A DNA stretch of 64,000 nt from Clavibacter nebraskensis NCPPB 2581 (GCF_000355695.1 NC_020891.1:372001-436000); one strand, 5' to 3'; counted from the stretch's first letter, positions 38,680 through 46,967 are shown. Translations and numbers: made by a program. The notes: a model not told the origin generated them from the letters alone.

Positions 38680-39123
38680 GTGAGCGAGCCCATCGTCATC
38701 ACCCGCACCTTCGCCGCCCCGCGGGAGCGCGTGTTCGACGCGTGGACCACGCCGGCCGACTTCTCCGCGTGGTTCGGCACCGCCGCGGTCGACGTGCCGC
38801 TCGACACCCTGCGCATGGACGTGCGCGTCGGCGGCGCGTGGAGCGCGGTGATGCGGCTGCCCGACGGCGGATCCATCGACTGGGCGGGCGAGTACGTCGA
38901 GCTCGACCGGCCGTCGCGCATCGCGATGACGATGACGGACCGGCCGGACGCGCCCGCGGGCGAGCCGCTCACGGTCGACCTCGAGGAGGTCGCGGGCGGC
39001 GCCTCGCGCATGACCATGACGCAGCGCGCGGGCGAGTTCACGCCCGAGCAGCGCGCGATGACGATCCAGGGCTGGAGCGCGTTCCTCGACGTGATGGAGG
39101 GGCTGGTCGCGCCGACCGGGTGA
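38680..39123 (+). CDS. SRPBCC/AHSA1-type protein
   Basis: 147 residues from GTG 38680 behind GGAGGTCGCC. START/Bet v1-like opening ITRTFAAPRERVFDAWTTPADFSAWFG, then WAGEYVELDRPSRIAMTMTD and the end MTIQGWSAFLDVMEGLVAPTG. Hydrophobic-ligand or Hsp90-activator-like fold; role unknown. A decayed copy of its 3' end lies beyond hipA (41104-41164). Confidence 0.9.
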   Translation: MSEPIVITRTFAAPRERVFDAWTTPADFSAWFGTAAVDVPLDTLRMDVRVGGAWSAVMRLPDGGSIDWAGEYVELDRPSRIAMTMTDRPDAPAGEPLTVDLEEVAGGASRMTMTQRAGEFTPEQRAMTIQGWSAFLDVMEGLVAPTG

Positions 39124-39212
39124 CCGCTGCTGGTCGTGTCCGCATCCCATCCGCTGACTCGACCTCGTGATCAGCGGGGTCGCCATGGAACGCGAATGCG
39201 CCATGACGCCGA

Positions 39213-39257
39213 TGTCACATGGACATTCCATTTAGCGCGTGTAACATGGGCGTTACA
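39213..39257. promoter_or_regulatory. hipBA promoter and tandem HipB operators
   Basis: TGTAAC-N6-GTTACA (39240-39257) is a perfect 18-bp palindrome. A related imperfect copy, TGTCAC-N6-ATTCCA, lies at 39213-39230, 27 bp centre to centre. TGGACA (39220-39225) with TAACAT (39242-39247) at 16 bp can serve as -35/-10, covered by both sites. Autorepression by HipB is expected for this family. Confidence 0.7.
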
Positions 39258-39279
39258 TCACGAGGTGAGGGGAGCGAGC

Positions 39280-39771
39280 ATGCGCGCATCGTGGTCGGCG
39301 GATCTCGGTCGCATCGCGCGCCAGCGGCGGTTGGACCTGGGGTGGTCGCAGGAGGAACTGGCCGCGAAGGCGGAGGTGACGCGTCAGTGGTTGACGCGCT
39401 TCGAGACGGGCAAAGGCGATCCCACGCTCTCGAAGGTGCTGCGCGTCCTACGGGCACTCAAGCTGCATGTGGATGTGGCCGCCGAGGAGCGTGTCGCGGT
39501 CACGCGGCCCCGCATGACGATCCCGGTCTACAAGCCCGCAAGCGTGGACACGTCTCATCTCGCTGCCGCCCTGGAGCAGTTCGCCCTCGTCGCTTCGCGG
39601 GTGAAGAAGCCCGATGAGAAGGCACTGGCGGCTGCTCTGGTCGCGATGCAAGACACCATGGCGGGGGCGATGGAACGGTTGTCGCGCTCCCAGCAGCAGA
39701 TGCGGGGACAGGGGCAGCTCCCCTCCCGCTCCCGGTCTGCTCGCGGGGAAGATCATGAGGAGGCGAAGTGA
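39280..39771 (+). CDS. hipB: HipB-type Xre antitoxin
   Basis: 163 residues from ATG 39280 with GGGGAGCGAGC upstream. N-terminal Xre HTH: LGWSQEELAAKAEVTRQWLTRFETGKGDPTLSKVLR; C-terminal extension of about 90 residues, long for HipB, ends in a basic Ser/Arg/Gln-rich segment. Neutralises HipA and represses the operon. Stop overlaps hipA (GTGA). Confidence 0.88.
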   Translation: MRASWSADLGRIARQRRLDLGWSQEELAAKAEVTRQWLTRFETGKGDPTLSKVLRVLRALKLHVDVAAEERVAVTRPRMTIPVYKPASVDTSHLAAALEQFALVASRVKKPDEKALAAALVAMQDTMAGAMERLSRSQQQMRGQGQLPSRSRSARGEDHEEAK

Positions 39772-41081
39772 TCCGGGTCCTCGATGTGCGCCTATACGGC
39801 GTGCTCGTCGCCACCCTCGAACAGATCCGGCCGCGTGAATACGTCCTGGAATACACCAGAGAGTGGAGCGAAGAGGAAGATCTGCCTGTCTCACTGTCCC
39901 TTCCCGTCACGCAGCGGCGGCATGAAGGGGCAGTGGTGTTCCACTTCATCGACAACCTGTTGCCGGACAGCGGCCCTGTGCGCGATGCATGGGCGAGGGA
40001 GGCGGGACTCGCGGACACGGAGCCGTTCCAGCTGCTCGCCGTACACGGTGCAGACGTCGCTGGTGCCCTGGAGTTCTACCCGGCAGGGGAGGAATCCCGC
40101 TCGGACGGTCATCTGGAACCGCTCAGCCACGAATCCATAGCCGAGCGCATCCGGGCCATTCGAGACGATCTGCCCGACCCGGCGCTCGTGGAAGGCGAGG
40201 CAGGCCGTTTCTCCCTGGGAGGCGCCCAGGGCAAGTTCGCCCTGGCTCTCCGCGGAGGCGAGTGGTTCGCACCGACCGGCGTGCACCCGTCCAGCCACAT
40301 CTTCAAGCCCAAGGTCGGTGCCCTCGCTGACGGGGAGATCATCGAGCACGTGACGATGACGGCGCTACCGTTGCTCGGCATTCCCGCCGCCCGGACCGAG
40401 ATGCTGGACTTCGACACTGAGCGGTCCCTCGTGGTCACCCGCTTCGATCGACAACCCGCGGCGGACGGCGGCCTGACGCGCTTCCATCAAGAGGACCTCG
40501 TGCAAGCGACCGGCACCCCGCGGTTGAAGAAGTACCAGAAGGACGGCGGCCCGGGATATCGCGACATCCTCGGCCAGCTCAGCCGCATCCCGGACAGCGA
40601 GATCTCCGCGCTCGCGAGATCCCGATTCGTCGAGGCGCTCTTCGCTTCGTGGTTCCTGCTGAACACCGACGCCCACGGCAAGAACTTCTCGCTGAGGCAC
40701 GCTGCTCCCGCGTTCGATCTGACCGAGATGTACGACTTCTCGTCCCTGTTGCCCTACATCCGGCCACGGGGAGATGCGCCGCGAGACCTGCTCCATGCCT
40801 TCGGTGCGACGCGGATGTCCATGGCCATCGCAGGGCGGTATGAGGCGGAATCGATGGGTGCCTTCGAATGGGCCGCGGTTGCGCGAGAAGCGGGCATGCC
40901 GGGCGATGCGTTCATCCAGTGGGCCAAGGACTTCGTGTCCATCGCGCCCGCCGTCTTCCGTCTCGTCGCGGGGGGCCTGCGCGAGGCGCATCGGACGTCG
41001 ACCGTCGAGACGATGCTCGATCGGTTGGAGACGCGCTCCGAGCAAGTGCTGCGCATCTTGGATCGGGAGATCCGCATCTGA
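39768..41081 (+). CDS. hipA: HipA-type serine/threonine kinase toxin
   Basis: 437 residues from GTG 39768, full length. HipA N-terminal subdomain (VRLYGVLVATLEQ, LSLPVTQRRHEG, FIDNLLPD), ATP-binding loop region (SLGGAQGKFALAL), SLVVTRFDR, catalytic loop NTDAHGKNFS and Mg-binding YDFSSLLPY. Family members phosphorylate glutamyl-tRNA synthetase or related targets and cause growth arrest. Codon use and GC are lower than the flanking genes, pointing to acquisition. Confidence 0.92.
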   Translation: MIRVLDVRLYGVLVATLEQIRPREYVLEYTREWSEEEDLPVSLSLPVTQRRHEGAVVFHFIDNLLPDSGPVRDAWAREAGLADTEPFQLLAVHGADVAGALEFYPAGEESRSDGHLEPLSHESIAERIRAIRDDLPDPALVEGEAGRFSLGGAQGKFALALRGGEWFAPTGVHPSSHIFKPKVGALADGEIIEHVTMTALPLLGIPAARTEMLDFDTERSLVVTRFDRQPAADGGLTRFHQEDLVQATGTPRLKKYQKDGGPGYRDILGQLSRIPDSEISALARSRFVEALFASWFLLNTDAHGKNFSLRHAAPAFDLTEMYDFSSLLPYIRPRGDAPRDLLHAFGATRMSMAIAGRYEAESMGAFEWAAVAREAGMPGDAFIQWAKDFVSIAPAVFRLVAGGLREAHRTSTVETMLDRLETRSEQVLRILDREIRI

Positions 41082-41103
41082 TCCCACCTTCCACGCGAGA
41101 GGG

Positions 41104-41164
41104 CGATCCAGGGCTGGGCGCGTCGCTCGACGCGGTGGAGGGGCTGGTGGCCCCGACGCTCTAG
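41104..41164 (+). pseudogene. 3' remnant of a second SRPBCC gene
   Basis: About 60 bases align to the last 60 of the intact SRPBCC gene at 38680-39123. The shared blocks GATCCAGGGCTGG and GTGGAGGGGCTGGT (GATGGAGGGGCTGGT in the intact gene) and the ending (VEGLVAPTL-stop versus MEGLVAPTG-stop) show descent from a paralogue; a one-base deletion separates the frames. It directly follows hipA, so hipBA separates an intact copy from a truncated one. Confidence 0.7.
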
Positions 41165-42843
41165 CGCGTGCGGCTGGCGGCCCGGTCCTGTCGCGGCCGC
41201 CGCACCACGCCGACCGCGGTGATCCCCGCCGCGCCGAGCGCGAACGCGAGGACCGCGAGGAACGGCAGCTCGTCGGCCGACATGCCCGTGGCCGCCAGCG
41301 TGTCGCCGCGCGCGGCGGAGGCGTCGGCGGCGGCGAGCTCGGCGGGCGAGCCGGGGAGCCGACCGGGGTCGGAGGCACCGGGCGAGGTCGTCCCGGGATC
41401 CACCACGGCGGCGCCCGTGAGGCAGCGGCGCACCTCTCCGACGTCGTAGAACAGCGAGCCGGCCGCGATGGGCGTGCAGCCCGCGCGGAACGGGATCGCC
41501 TTCTCGTCGTAGAGCATGCGCACGATGGCGCGGCCGCTCGCGTCGCGGAAGACGTCCCACTGCACGTTCGCGGCCATGGGCGTGACGGTCTCGCCGCGCC
41601 AGGCGTTCGTCGCGTACGTGTACGGGGCCTCCGGCGTCACCGGCTGCGTCGAGCCCGGCAGGCCGAGGAGCGCGGCGAACGGGATGATCGTCTCGGCGTG
41701 CGCGAAGCGGAAGGTCGCGGCGGTGGAGGATCCGGCGAGCCGCGCGTCCATCGAGTCGAGGAAGTCGTCGAGGAGCGGCGTCGCCATCCGGTAGGTGATG
41801 TCGCTGCCCTGGAACGCCGGGCCCTTCGAGTAGAAGTCCTCGGAGTCGAGCAGGTAGGCGAACCACTCGGTGTCCGCATCGTCGCCGGAGAAGTAGCGGT
41901 CGAAGTCGACGCTGACCTCCTCCGTCATGTCGGGCGCGATGATGTAGAGGTTGTAGAGCATCATCGCGGCGTCGAGCTCGTCGTCGACGTGGGTGCCGCC
42001 GTCGCCGCCGTCGACGAAGTGGTACTGCCCGGCCGCGAGGCGGTCGACGAAGGCGGGCGTGTAGATCCGCTCGAGCAGGCGGCGCGCGGCCTCGTGGCTG
42101 CGGGGCTGGGCGTAGATGGCATCGACCGCGGCGGTCACCGCGGGCCCGTCCTCGTAGGCCTGGTAGTCGGCGTTGGCGGCCGACTTGTGGAAGTAGAGCG
42201 TGGCGGGGTCCTTGGCGATGTCCTTCGGCAGGTGCGAGGCGAGGAGCGGATCCGCCCGCTTCAGCCCCTCCGCGAACGCCGTGCCCGACGCGGTGGCGCG
42301 CGCCTCGCCCGAGCTCTCCAGCGCGACGGTGTCGGATCCCGCATCGATGGCGGCGAACAGCGACGGCAGCCGCTCGACGACGCGTGCGCCGATGCCGCGG
42401 TGCTGGTCGGCGCCCTGGCCCGTGAGGTTGCCGTAGCCGAGCTTCTTGTTCGCGGCCGTGAGCTTCGCGACCTCCGGGCCGAGGGTCTGGCCGAGCGTCG
42501 TGAGCGCGCCCTCGGAGCGGGCCTGCTCCCACACCTGCGTGGTGAGCGAGTCGTACTTGAAGCTCGAGAGTGCACGGGATCCGTGGCGCGCGACCGACTC
42601 CGTGTAGACGGGCGCGAACCCGGCGGGCGCGGGTGCGAGGTCGGCCGCGGTGCCCTGCGGGGCGTACGGGGTCTTGCTGCTGTAGTACGGGCGGTCGGCG
42701 GTGCCCGTGCCGGCCGCGGCGCCGGTGCCCGTGCCCGTGTCGGTCGCGGCGAGCGCCGGGAGGGCGGATCCGCCGCCGGCGATCCCGAGGGCCAGCGCGA
42801 GCGCGACGGAGGCGGACAGGCGGCGGCGGGTGCGGAGGCGCAT
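41161..42843 (-). CDS. Cell-wall-anchored histidine acid phosphatase (phytase/MINPP-like)
   Basis: 560 residues from ATG 42843 with AGGA upstream. Signal peptide ending LPALAA. Catalytic ESVARHGSRA (Arg86, His87, Gly88) and the proton-donor region RFAHAETIIPF. C-terminus: LAATG at residues 516-520, a hydrophobic helix and RRPRQDR, the layout of an LAxTG sorting signal used by class E-type sortases of high-GC actinobacteria. Probably releases phosphate from phytate or other organic esters at the wall. Confidence 0.85.
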   Translation of the reverse strand: MRLRTRRRLSASVALALALGIAGGGSALPALAATDTGTGTGAAAGTGTADRPYYSSKTPYAPQGTAADLAPAPAGFAPVYTESVARHGSRALSSFKYDSLTTQVWEQARSEGALTTLGQTLGPEVAKLTAANKKLGYGNLTGQGADQHRGIGARVVERLPSLFAAIDAGSDTVALESSGEARATASGTAFAEGLKRADPLLASHLPKDIAKDPATLYFHKSAANADYQAYEDGPAVTAAVDAIYAQPRSHEAARRLLERIYTPAFVDRLAAGQYHFVDGGDGGTHVDDELDAAMMLYNLYIIAPDMTEEVSVDFDRYFSGDDADTEWFAYLLDSEDFYSKGPAFQGSDITYRMATPLLDDFLDSMDARLAGSSTAATFRFAHAETIIPFAALLGLPGSTQPVTPEAPYTYATNAWRGETVTPMAANVQWDVFRDASGRAIVRMLYDEKAIPFRAGCTPIAAGSLFYDVGEVRRCLTGAAVVDPGTTSPGASDPGRLPGSPAELAAADASAARGDTLAATGMSADELPFLAVLAFALGAAGITAVGVVRRPRQDRAASRTR

Positions 42844-43051
42844 GGGTTCCTGCTGGAGCGGGCGCGGCGCGGGGTGCGCGCGGCGGCGGGTGCGGGTCGG
42901 TCGCGGGTGCGACGGGGCCGACGCTAGGCGGATCGCATGACGCGGCGGTGTCCCGACGCTGAACGGGAGGGGCGACGGCCGCGGCGCCGGGTGCGCGTCG
43001 GGGCCGGCCGGGTCGCCCGTAGGGTGAGAGGACGCGCACGAGGGGAGTCGG

Positions 43052-43981
43052 ATGATCGGGGTGCTGACCGGCTTCGCCATCATCGGCTTCATCATCGCCG
43101 TGGGCTACGGCGTCGGCCGGTCCGGGATCGCGGGGCCGGGCGCCCAGCACTCCCTCAACCGGGTCGCGTTCTTCGTCGCGACGCCCGCGCTGCTGTTCAC
43201 CGTGCTCGCGAAGGCCGACCTGCACGTGGTGTTCTCGGCGTTCCTGCTCACGTCGGCGAGCGCGGTGGCCGTGGCGGCGATCCTCTACCTGGTGGTGGCG
43301 CGGATCCTCTTCCGTCGGCCGGTCGCGGAGACCACCATCGGCGCGGCGTCGGCGAGCTACGTCAACGCCAACAACATCGGCCTGCCGGTCGCGATCTACG
43401 TGCTCGGCGACGCCCAGCTCGTGGCGCCCGTGCTGCTGCTCCAGCTGCTGGTGCTCGCGCCGACGACGCTCACGGTGCTCGACATCTCGAGCCGCGGGTC
43501 CGCGTCGGTGGTCGGGATCCTCACCCAGCCGCTGCGCAACCCGATGATCATCGCGTCGATGCTCGGCATCCTCATCGCGATCACCGGGCTCCCGGTCCCC
43601 GACGCGATCTACGAGCCCTTCCGGCTCATCGGCGGCGCGGCGATCCCCATCGTGCTGATGGCGTTCGGCATGTCGCTGGTGGGGCGGAAGCCGCTCGCGC
43701 CCGGATCCGGTCGCGGCGAGATCATCGTGGCCTCGGTGATCAAGACGGTGGTTATGCCGCTCGCCGCGTTCCTCGTGGCCCGGTTCGCGTTCCACCTCGA
43801 CGCGCCGCAGACGTTCGCGGCGACCGTGATCGCGGGCCTGCCGACCGCGCAGAACATCTTCAACTTCGCGTCGCGCTACGAGCGCGGCGTGGTGCTCGCG
43901 CGCGACACCGTGCTGATCACGACGGTCGCGTCGATCCCGGTGCTGCTGGTGATCGCGGCGCTGCTCGCGCCCGGCACCTGA
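43052..43981 (+). CDS. AEC-family transporter (auxin efflux carrier-like)
   Basis: 309 residues, about ten helices in two inverted halves. Conserved ASYVNANNIGLPVAIYVLG and FGMSLVGRKP to VIAGLPTAQNIFNFASRY, the two crossover regions of the family. Prokaryotic members transport dicarboxylates or other anions; auxin transport cannot be assumed. GAGGGGAGTCGG precedes ATG 43052. The 208 bp upstream, shared with the phosphatase gene, hold no other feature I can see. Confidence 0.9.
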   Translation: MIGVLTGFAIIGFIIAVGYGVGRSGIAGPGAQHSLNRVAFFVATPALLFTVLAKADLHVVFSAFLLTSASAVAVAAILYLVVARILFRRPVAETTIGAASASYVNANNIGLPVAIYVLGDAQLVAPVLLLQLLVLAPTTLTVLDISSRGSASVVGILTQPLRNPMIIASMLGILIAITGLPVPDAIYEPFRLIGGAAIPIVLMAFGMSLVGRKPLAPGSGRGEIIVASVIKTVVMPLAAFLVARFAFHLDAPQTFAATVIAGLPTAQNIFNFASRYERGVVLARDTVLITTVASIPVLLVIAALLAPGT

Positions 43982-43990
43982 CGGCGGGAC

Positions 43991-44149
43991 CTAGCGGCGG
44001 CGGGTCGTCGCGGCGCGCTGAGCGGCGCGCTTCTGCGAGCGCTTCGCCATCTGCGCCTTGCCCTTGGCCATGGCGGCCTTCCCCTGGCGGCTGCGCAGGA
44101 AGCGGCGGATGACGGGGACGGCGACGAACAGGAATCGGATCAGCGGCAT
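43991..44149 (-). CDS. Small basic hypothetical protein, 52 residues
   Basis: ATG 44149 is preceded by CGAGGAGCACC, a strong ribosome-binding site. The chain begins MPLIRFLFVAVPVIRRFLRS, then KAAMAKGKAQMAKRSQKRAAQ and ends TTRRR; more than a quarter of its residues are Arg or Lys. A short hydrophobic start followed by a cationic helix suggests membrane or nucleic-acid association. Convergent with the AEC gene. Function unknown. Confidence 0.72.
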   Translation of the reverse strand: MPLIRFLFVAVPVIRRFLRSRQGKAAMAKGKAQMAKRSQKRAAQRAATTRRR

Positions 44150-44276
44150 GGTGCTCCTCGGGGGATCTGCGCGGATCGGCGGACCTGCACCTCTCGACCC
44201 TGCCAGGTATGGGCGCGCGCGACCGGGATCGGGGCGGATGCGGCGGGGAGCGGCCAGGCCTGCGACCCGGGGAGGC

Positions 44277-44537
44277 CTGCCCGTTCGGATCGTCGAGCGC
44301 GACCCAGGCGCTGCCGACCCCGACGCCGTGCTCGTCGAGCCCGCGCAGGAGCAGGGTGCGCCGCGTCCGGATCCCGTCGGGGAGCCACTTCGCGGTCTCC
44401 GCCGCCGCCCGCTCGAGCGCGCCGTCCGCGGGCTAGGCGCCCGCCTCGACCTGACGGGCCGCGTAGTCCTCGTCGGCGGCGGCCATCATGCGGGCGAACT
44501 CGGGCGGGGTCATGGGGCGCACGGTCACGGAGGGCAT
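44277..44537 (-). pseudogene. GNAT acetyltransferase fragment with internal stop and missing 3' half
   Basis: ATG 44537 opens VTVRPMTPPEFARMMAAADEDY, a GNAT start, but TAG at 44435-44433 interrupts the frame after residue 34. The same frame continues with DGALERAAAETAKWLPDGI and SAWVALDDPNG, as in this GNAT subfamily. After about 44277 the acetyl-CoA-binding half is absent. Confidence 0.7.
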
Positions 44538-44632
44538 GCCGCGGATGGTCGCAGGGGCGGGCGCGGCCGCGGCCGGGCTGTCCACGGCGGCTGGGGACGC
44601 TGTGCATCCGTCCCCACGCGCCGGGCCGGGCG

Positions 44633-45544
44633 TCAGCCGCGCGGGCGCTCCCCGTCGCGGATCCACGCGACCTCGGCGCGCAGCAGCTCGGCGCCCGGGC
44701 CGACGGGCGCGTAGCCGAGCGCGAGGGACGCGCGCGTGTCGAGCGGCACGATGCGTCCGCGCCAGCCGAGCTCGTCGGCGATCACGGCGACGACGTCGGC
44801 GGCTGTCAGCGGATCCGGGTCGGCGGCGTTGAGGATCCGCGTGCCCGGAACGTCGGCCGCGTGCGCGATGAGCGCCGCCGCGTTCGCCGCCGCGGTGAGG
44901 TGGTCGACGGACGCGCCGCGGTCGGCGAGCTCGATCGTCTCCGCACCCGCGAGCATCCGCTCGACGATCGCTCGGGTGCGGGCGTTCCTGGCCCAGCGGC
45001 CGTGCACCTTGGAGGGGCGGATCACCGTCACCGGCAGCCCGCTGTCGACGGCCGCGCGCTCGACGGCGGCCTTCGAGGGCGCGTAGCCCTCGCGCGTGAA
45101 GGGGTCGGTGTCGTCGGCCGCGGGCGCGAGGGTGGGGTTCTCCTCGGGGATGGGCACGGGGAAGTGCGGTGGTTCGTCGCCGTTGACGTGCCGGCCCGCG
45201 TCGTCGACGTACACGGCGCGGGAGGAGGCGACGACAACGGATCCGCTCACCCGCATCGCCGGGAGGAGGGCCTCGACATCGGCCGCCGTGAACGCCACGA
45301 GGTCGACGAGCAGGTCGACTCCGTCGTCGGCCAGCCGCTCGATCGCGCGGGCATCGGACCGGTCGACCGCGTGGAAGCGCACGCCCAGGTCGGCGAGCGC
45401 GGCGGGCATGGCGAGCGGATCGCGGCCTGTCACATCCACCGACCACCCGTCCCGGGCCAGCCGCTCTGCCGTCGCCCCGCCGATGGCACCGGTGCCACCG
45501 AGGACGAGGGCGCGACGCGAGGAGGAGGACGAGGGGGAGGGCAC
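44633..45544 (-). CDS. NAD(P)-dependent epimerase/reductase-like protein (extended SDR)
   Basis: 303 residues from GTG 45544. Rossmann motif LVLGGTGAIGGATAERLARDG, then VVASSRAVY and YAPSKAAVER in the catalytic YxxxK position. Substrate pocket unknown; resembles nucleoside-diphosphate-sugar epimerase-like reductases. Confidence 0.87.
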   Translation of the reverse strand: MPSPSSSSSRRALVLGGTGAIGGATAERLARDGWSVDVTGRDPLAMPAALADLGVRFHAVDRSDARAIERLADDGVDLLVDLVAFTAADVEALLPAMRVSGSVVVASSRAVYVDDAGRHVNGDEPPHFPVPIPEENPTLAPAADDTDPFTREGYAPSKAAVERAAVDSGLPVTVIRPSKVHGRWARNARTRAIVERMLAGAETIELADRGASVDHLTAAANAAALIAHAADVPGTRILNAADPDPLTAADVVAVIADELGWRGRIVPLDTRASLALGYAPVGPGAELLRAEVAWIRDGERPRG

Positions 45545-45610
45545 GGTCGTCGAGCCTAGGGGGAGGCGCGAGTGAGGCGTGACGGAGCACCGGTCCGGCA
45601 GGATGGGCGC

Positions 45611-46003
45611 ATGCCCCTCCACGAATCCGAGGTCCGGCTGATCGACGCGGCCGAGGCGCTCGCCGGGACGCTGGGCGCGGATCCGGACCACACCATGGCG
45701 GCCGCGGCCCTCGACGCCGCCGGCCGGATCCACATCGGCGTGAACGTCCTGCACTTCACGGGCGGCCCGTCCGCGGAGCTCGTCGCGCTGGGCGCCGCGG
45801 CCGCCGCGCACGCGGGACCGCTCGTGGCGATGGCGGCGGTGGGCGACGGCGGCCGCGGCATCGCCCCGCCCTGCGGCCGGTGCCGCCAGGTGATGCTGGA
45901 CCTCCAGCCCGGCATGCGCGTGGCGGTGCCCGGCGTCGACGGACCCGAGATGGTCGCGATCCGCGACCTGCTGCCGGTCTCGTACGCGCGGCCCGACGCC
46001 TAG
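45611..46003 (+). CDS. Cytidine/blasticidin deaminase-like protein with an altered zinc ligand
   Basis: 130 residues. The deaminase fold is evident: DPDHTMAAAALDAAGRIHIGVN, HFTGGPSAELVALGAA and PPCGRCRQVMLD. Catalytic Glu (SAE) and the PCxxC ligands are present, but the first zinc ligand, normally Cys or His before A-E, is Ser (codon TCC, one base from TGC). It may be inactive or bind metal differently. Confidence 0.85.
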   Translation: MPLHESEVRLIDAAEALAGTLGADPDHTMAAAALDAAGRIHIGVNVLHFTGGPSAELVALGAAAAAHAGPLVAMAAVGDGGRGIAPPCGRCRQVMLDLQPGMRVAVPGVDGPEMVAIRDLLPVSYARPDA

Positions 46004-46049
46004 GCGGACGAAGTCGCGTGCGGCGCGCGCGTGCCGCGGGGGCGGCGAA

Positions 46050-46105
46050 TGGTGGAGAGCTCCGGAAATCGAACCAGACGAGGCACCCCGATAGGTGCGC
46101 TCCCC
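46050..46105 (-). ncRNA. tRNA-like element, 56 nt, ending in CCA
   Basis: On the minus strand: GGGGAGC (46105-46099) pairs with GCTCTCC (46060-46054), one G-U, followed by A and CCA (46053-46050), like an acceptor stem. T-arm-like stem TCTGG/CCGGA (46078-46074 and 46065-46061) holds loop TTCGATTT, 8 nt instead of 7. One more hairpin, GCACC-TATCGG-GGTGC (46098-46083), and a 4-nt linker replace the D and anticodon arms. It sits alone between convergent genes. Could be a decayed tRNA, an integration scar or a small tRNA-mimic RNA. Confidence 0.42.
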
Positions 46106-46199
46106 GAATGGAAGACAACCTAGCGGATCCGCCTGGGCTGCCGCACCTCGGCCGTCGCGCACGGGACGCCGGCGTCCCGACACGGGTGAGGAGGGGACG

Positions 46200-46934
46200 T
46201 CAGCCGCCGACCGTCCGGACCCGGACCGACTCGCCGCCTACCCGCTCGAACACCAGCGTGGTGCCCAGGGGGAACGCGTCGCGGAGCTCCTGCGGCTGGT
46301 CGGCCGTGACGACGAGCGCGGTGCGCGCGGGGACGGCGCCGGTCGCGCAGCCGGGCACGCCGCTGACCTCACCGTCCTGCTCTGCCGGGCCGGCGACCAG
46401 GCACGTCGCCTCGACGCCCGTGGTCGGGTCTGCCACCGGGATCCGCGCCACCGAGATCCCGTGGAACGCGGCGAACAGCGATCCCGGCGCGATGGATCCG
46501 GTGTCGACCGACAGGTAGGTCGCGTTGTCGGGCACCGGCGGCGGCTCCAGCTCGAGCACCGCGACCGTGCCGCGCGCGTCGCCGAGCCACCAGGCGGTGC
46601 CCCCGGCCGCGGCGACCGCGACGATCACGAGGGAGGCGGCCCAGGCGGCGGCGAGACGGGGGCGGTTGCGGGTGCGCGTCCGTGGGCGCCGCACTGCGGA
46701 TCGGTCGTCGCGCGGATCAGCGGCGGCCGGGTTCCCGGTGTCCGGGACCGGCGCCGACGCGTCGGCCGGGCCGTCGTCCTCGTGCATGGCCGTCCCGCCG
46801 ACGGGGCTCGCACCCTCCCGCTCCTCGAGCTCCCGCAGCCGCGCGGAGGCGGCGGCGTCGCGCGGATCCCGATCCGGCCCGAAGACACGGCGGCGCAGCT
46901 CCGCGAGCTCCGCGCGCCGGTCGTCGTCGTCCAT
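46200..46934 (-). CDS. Hypothetical single-pass membrane protein
   Basis: 244 residues. Charged cytoplasmic N-terminus (about 95 residues, Asp/Glu/Arg-rich, LAELRRRVFGPDRD), one membrane helix (AAAWAASLVIVAVAAAGGTA) and an extracytoplasmic beta-rich domain with two cysteines (VEATCLVAG, VPGCATG) that may form a disulfide. Family not recognised. Confidence 0.7.
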   Translation of the reverse strand: MDDDDRRAELAELRRRVFGPDRDPRDAAASARLRELEEREGASPVGGTAMHEDDGPADASAPVPDTGNPAAADPRDDRSAVRRPRTRTRNRPRLAAAWAASLVIVAVAAAGGTAWWLGDARGTVAVLELEPPPVPDNATYLSVDTGSIAPGSLFAAFHGISVARIPVADPTTGVEATCLVAGPAEQDGEVSGVPGCATGAVPARTALVVTADQPQELRDAFPLGTTLVFERVGGESVRVRTVGG

Positions 46935-46967
46935 CCCCGCATCGTGTCACGGGGCGGGCGATCCCGC

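Noticed and set aside
38680-41164. Insertion sequence carrying hipBA
   Set aside because: No transposase or terminal inverted repeats seen; only a duplicated SRPBCC 3' end.
40754-43795. 1013-residue minus-strand open frame over hipA, phosphatase and AEC genes
   Set aside because: Antisense or out-of-frame shadow of three well-supported genes; His/Arg/Glu-rich with no recognisable domain.
46021-46110. tmRNA 3' end
   Set aside because: The ending resembles GGTTCGA...CTCCACCA, but no tag-peptide region or 5' partner at the expected distance exists, so a tRNA-like element is the more careful call.
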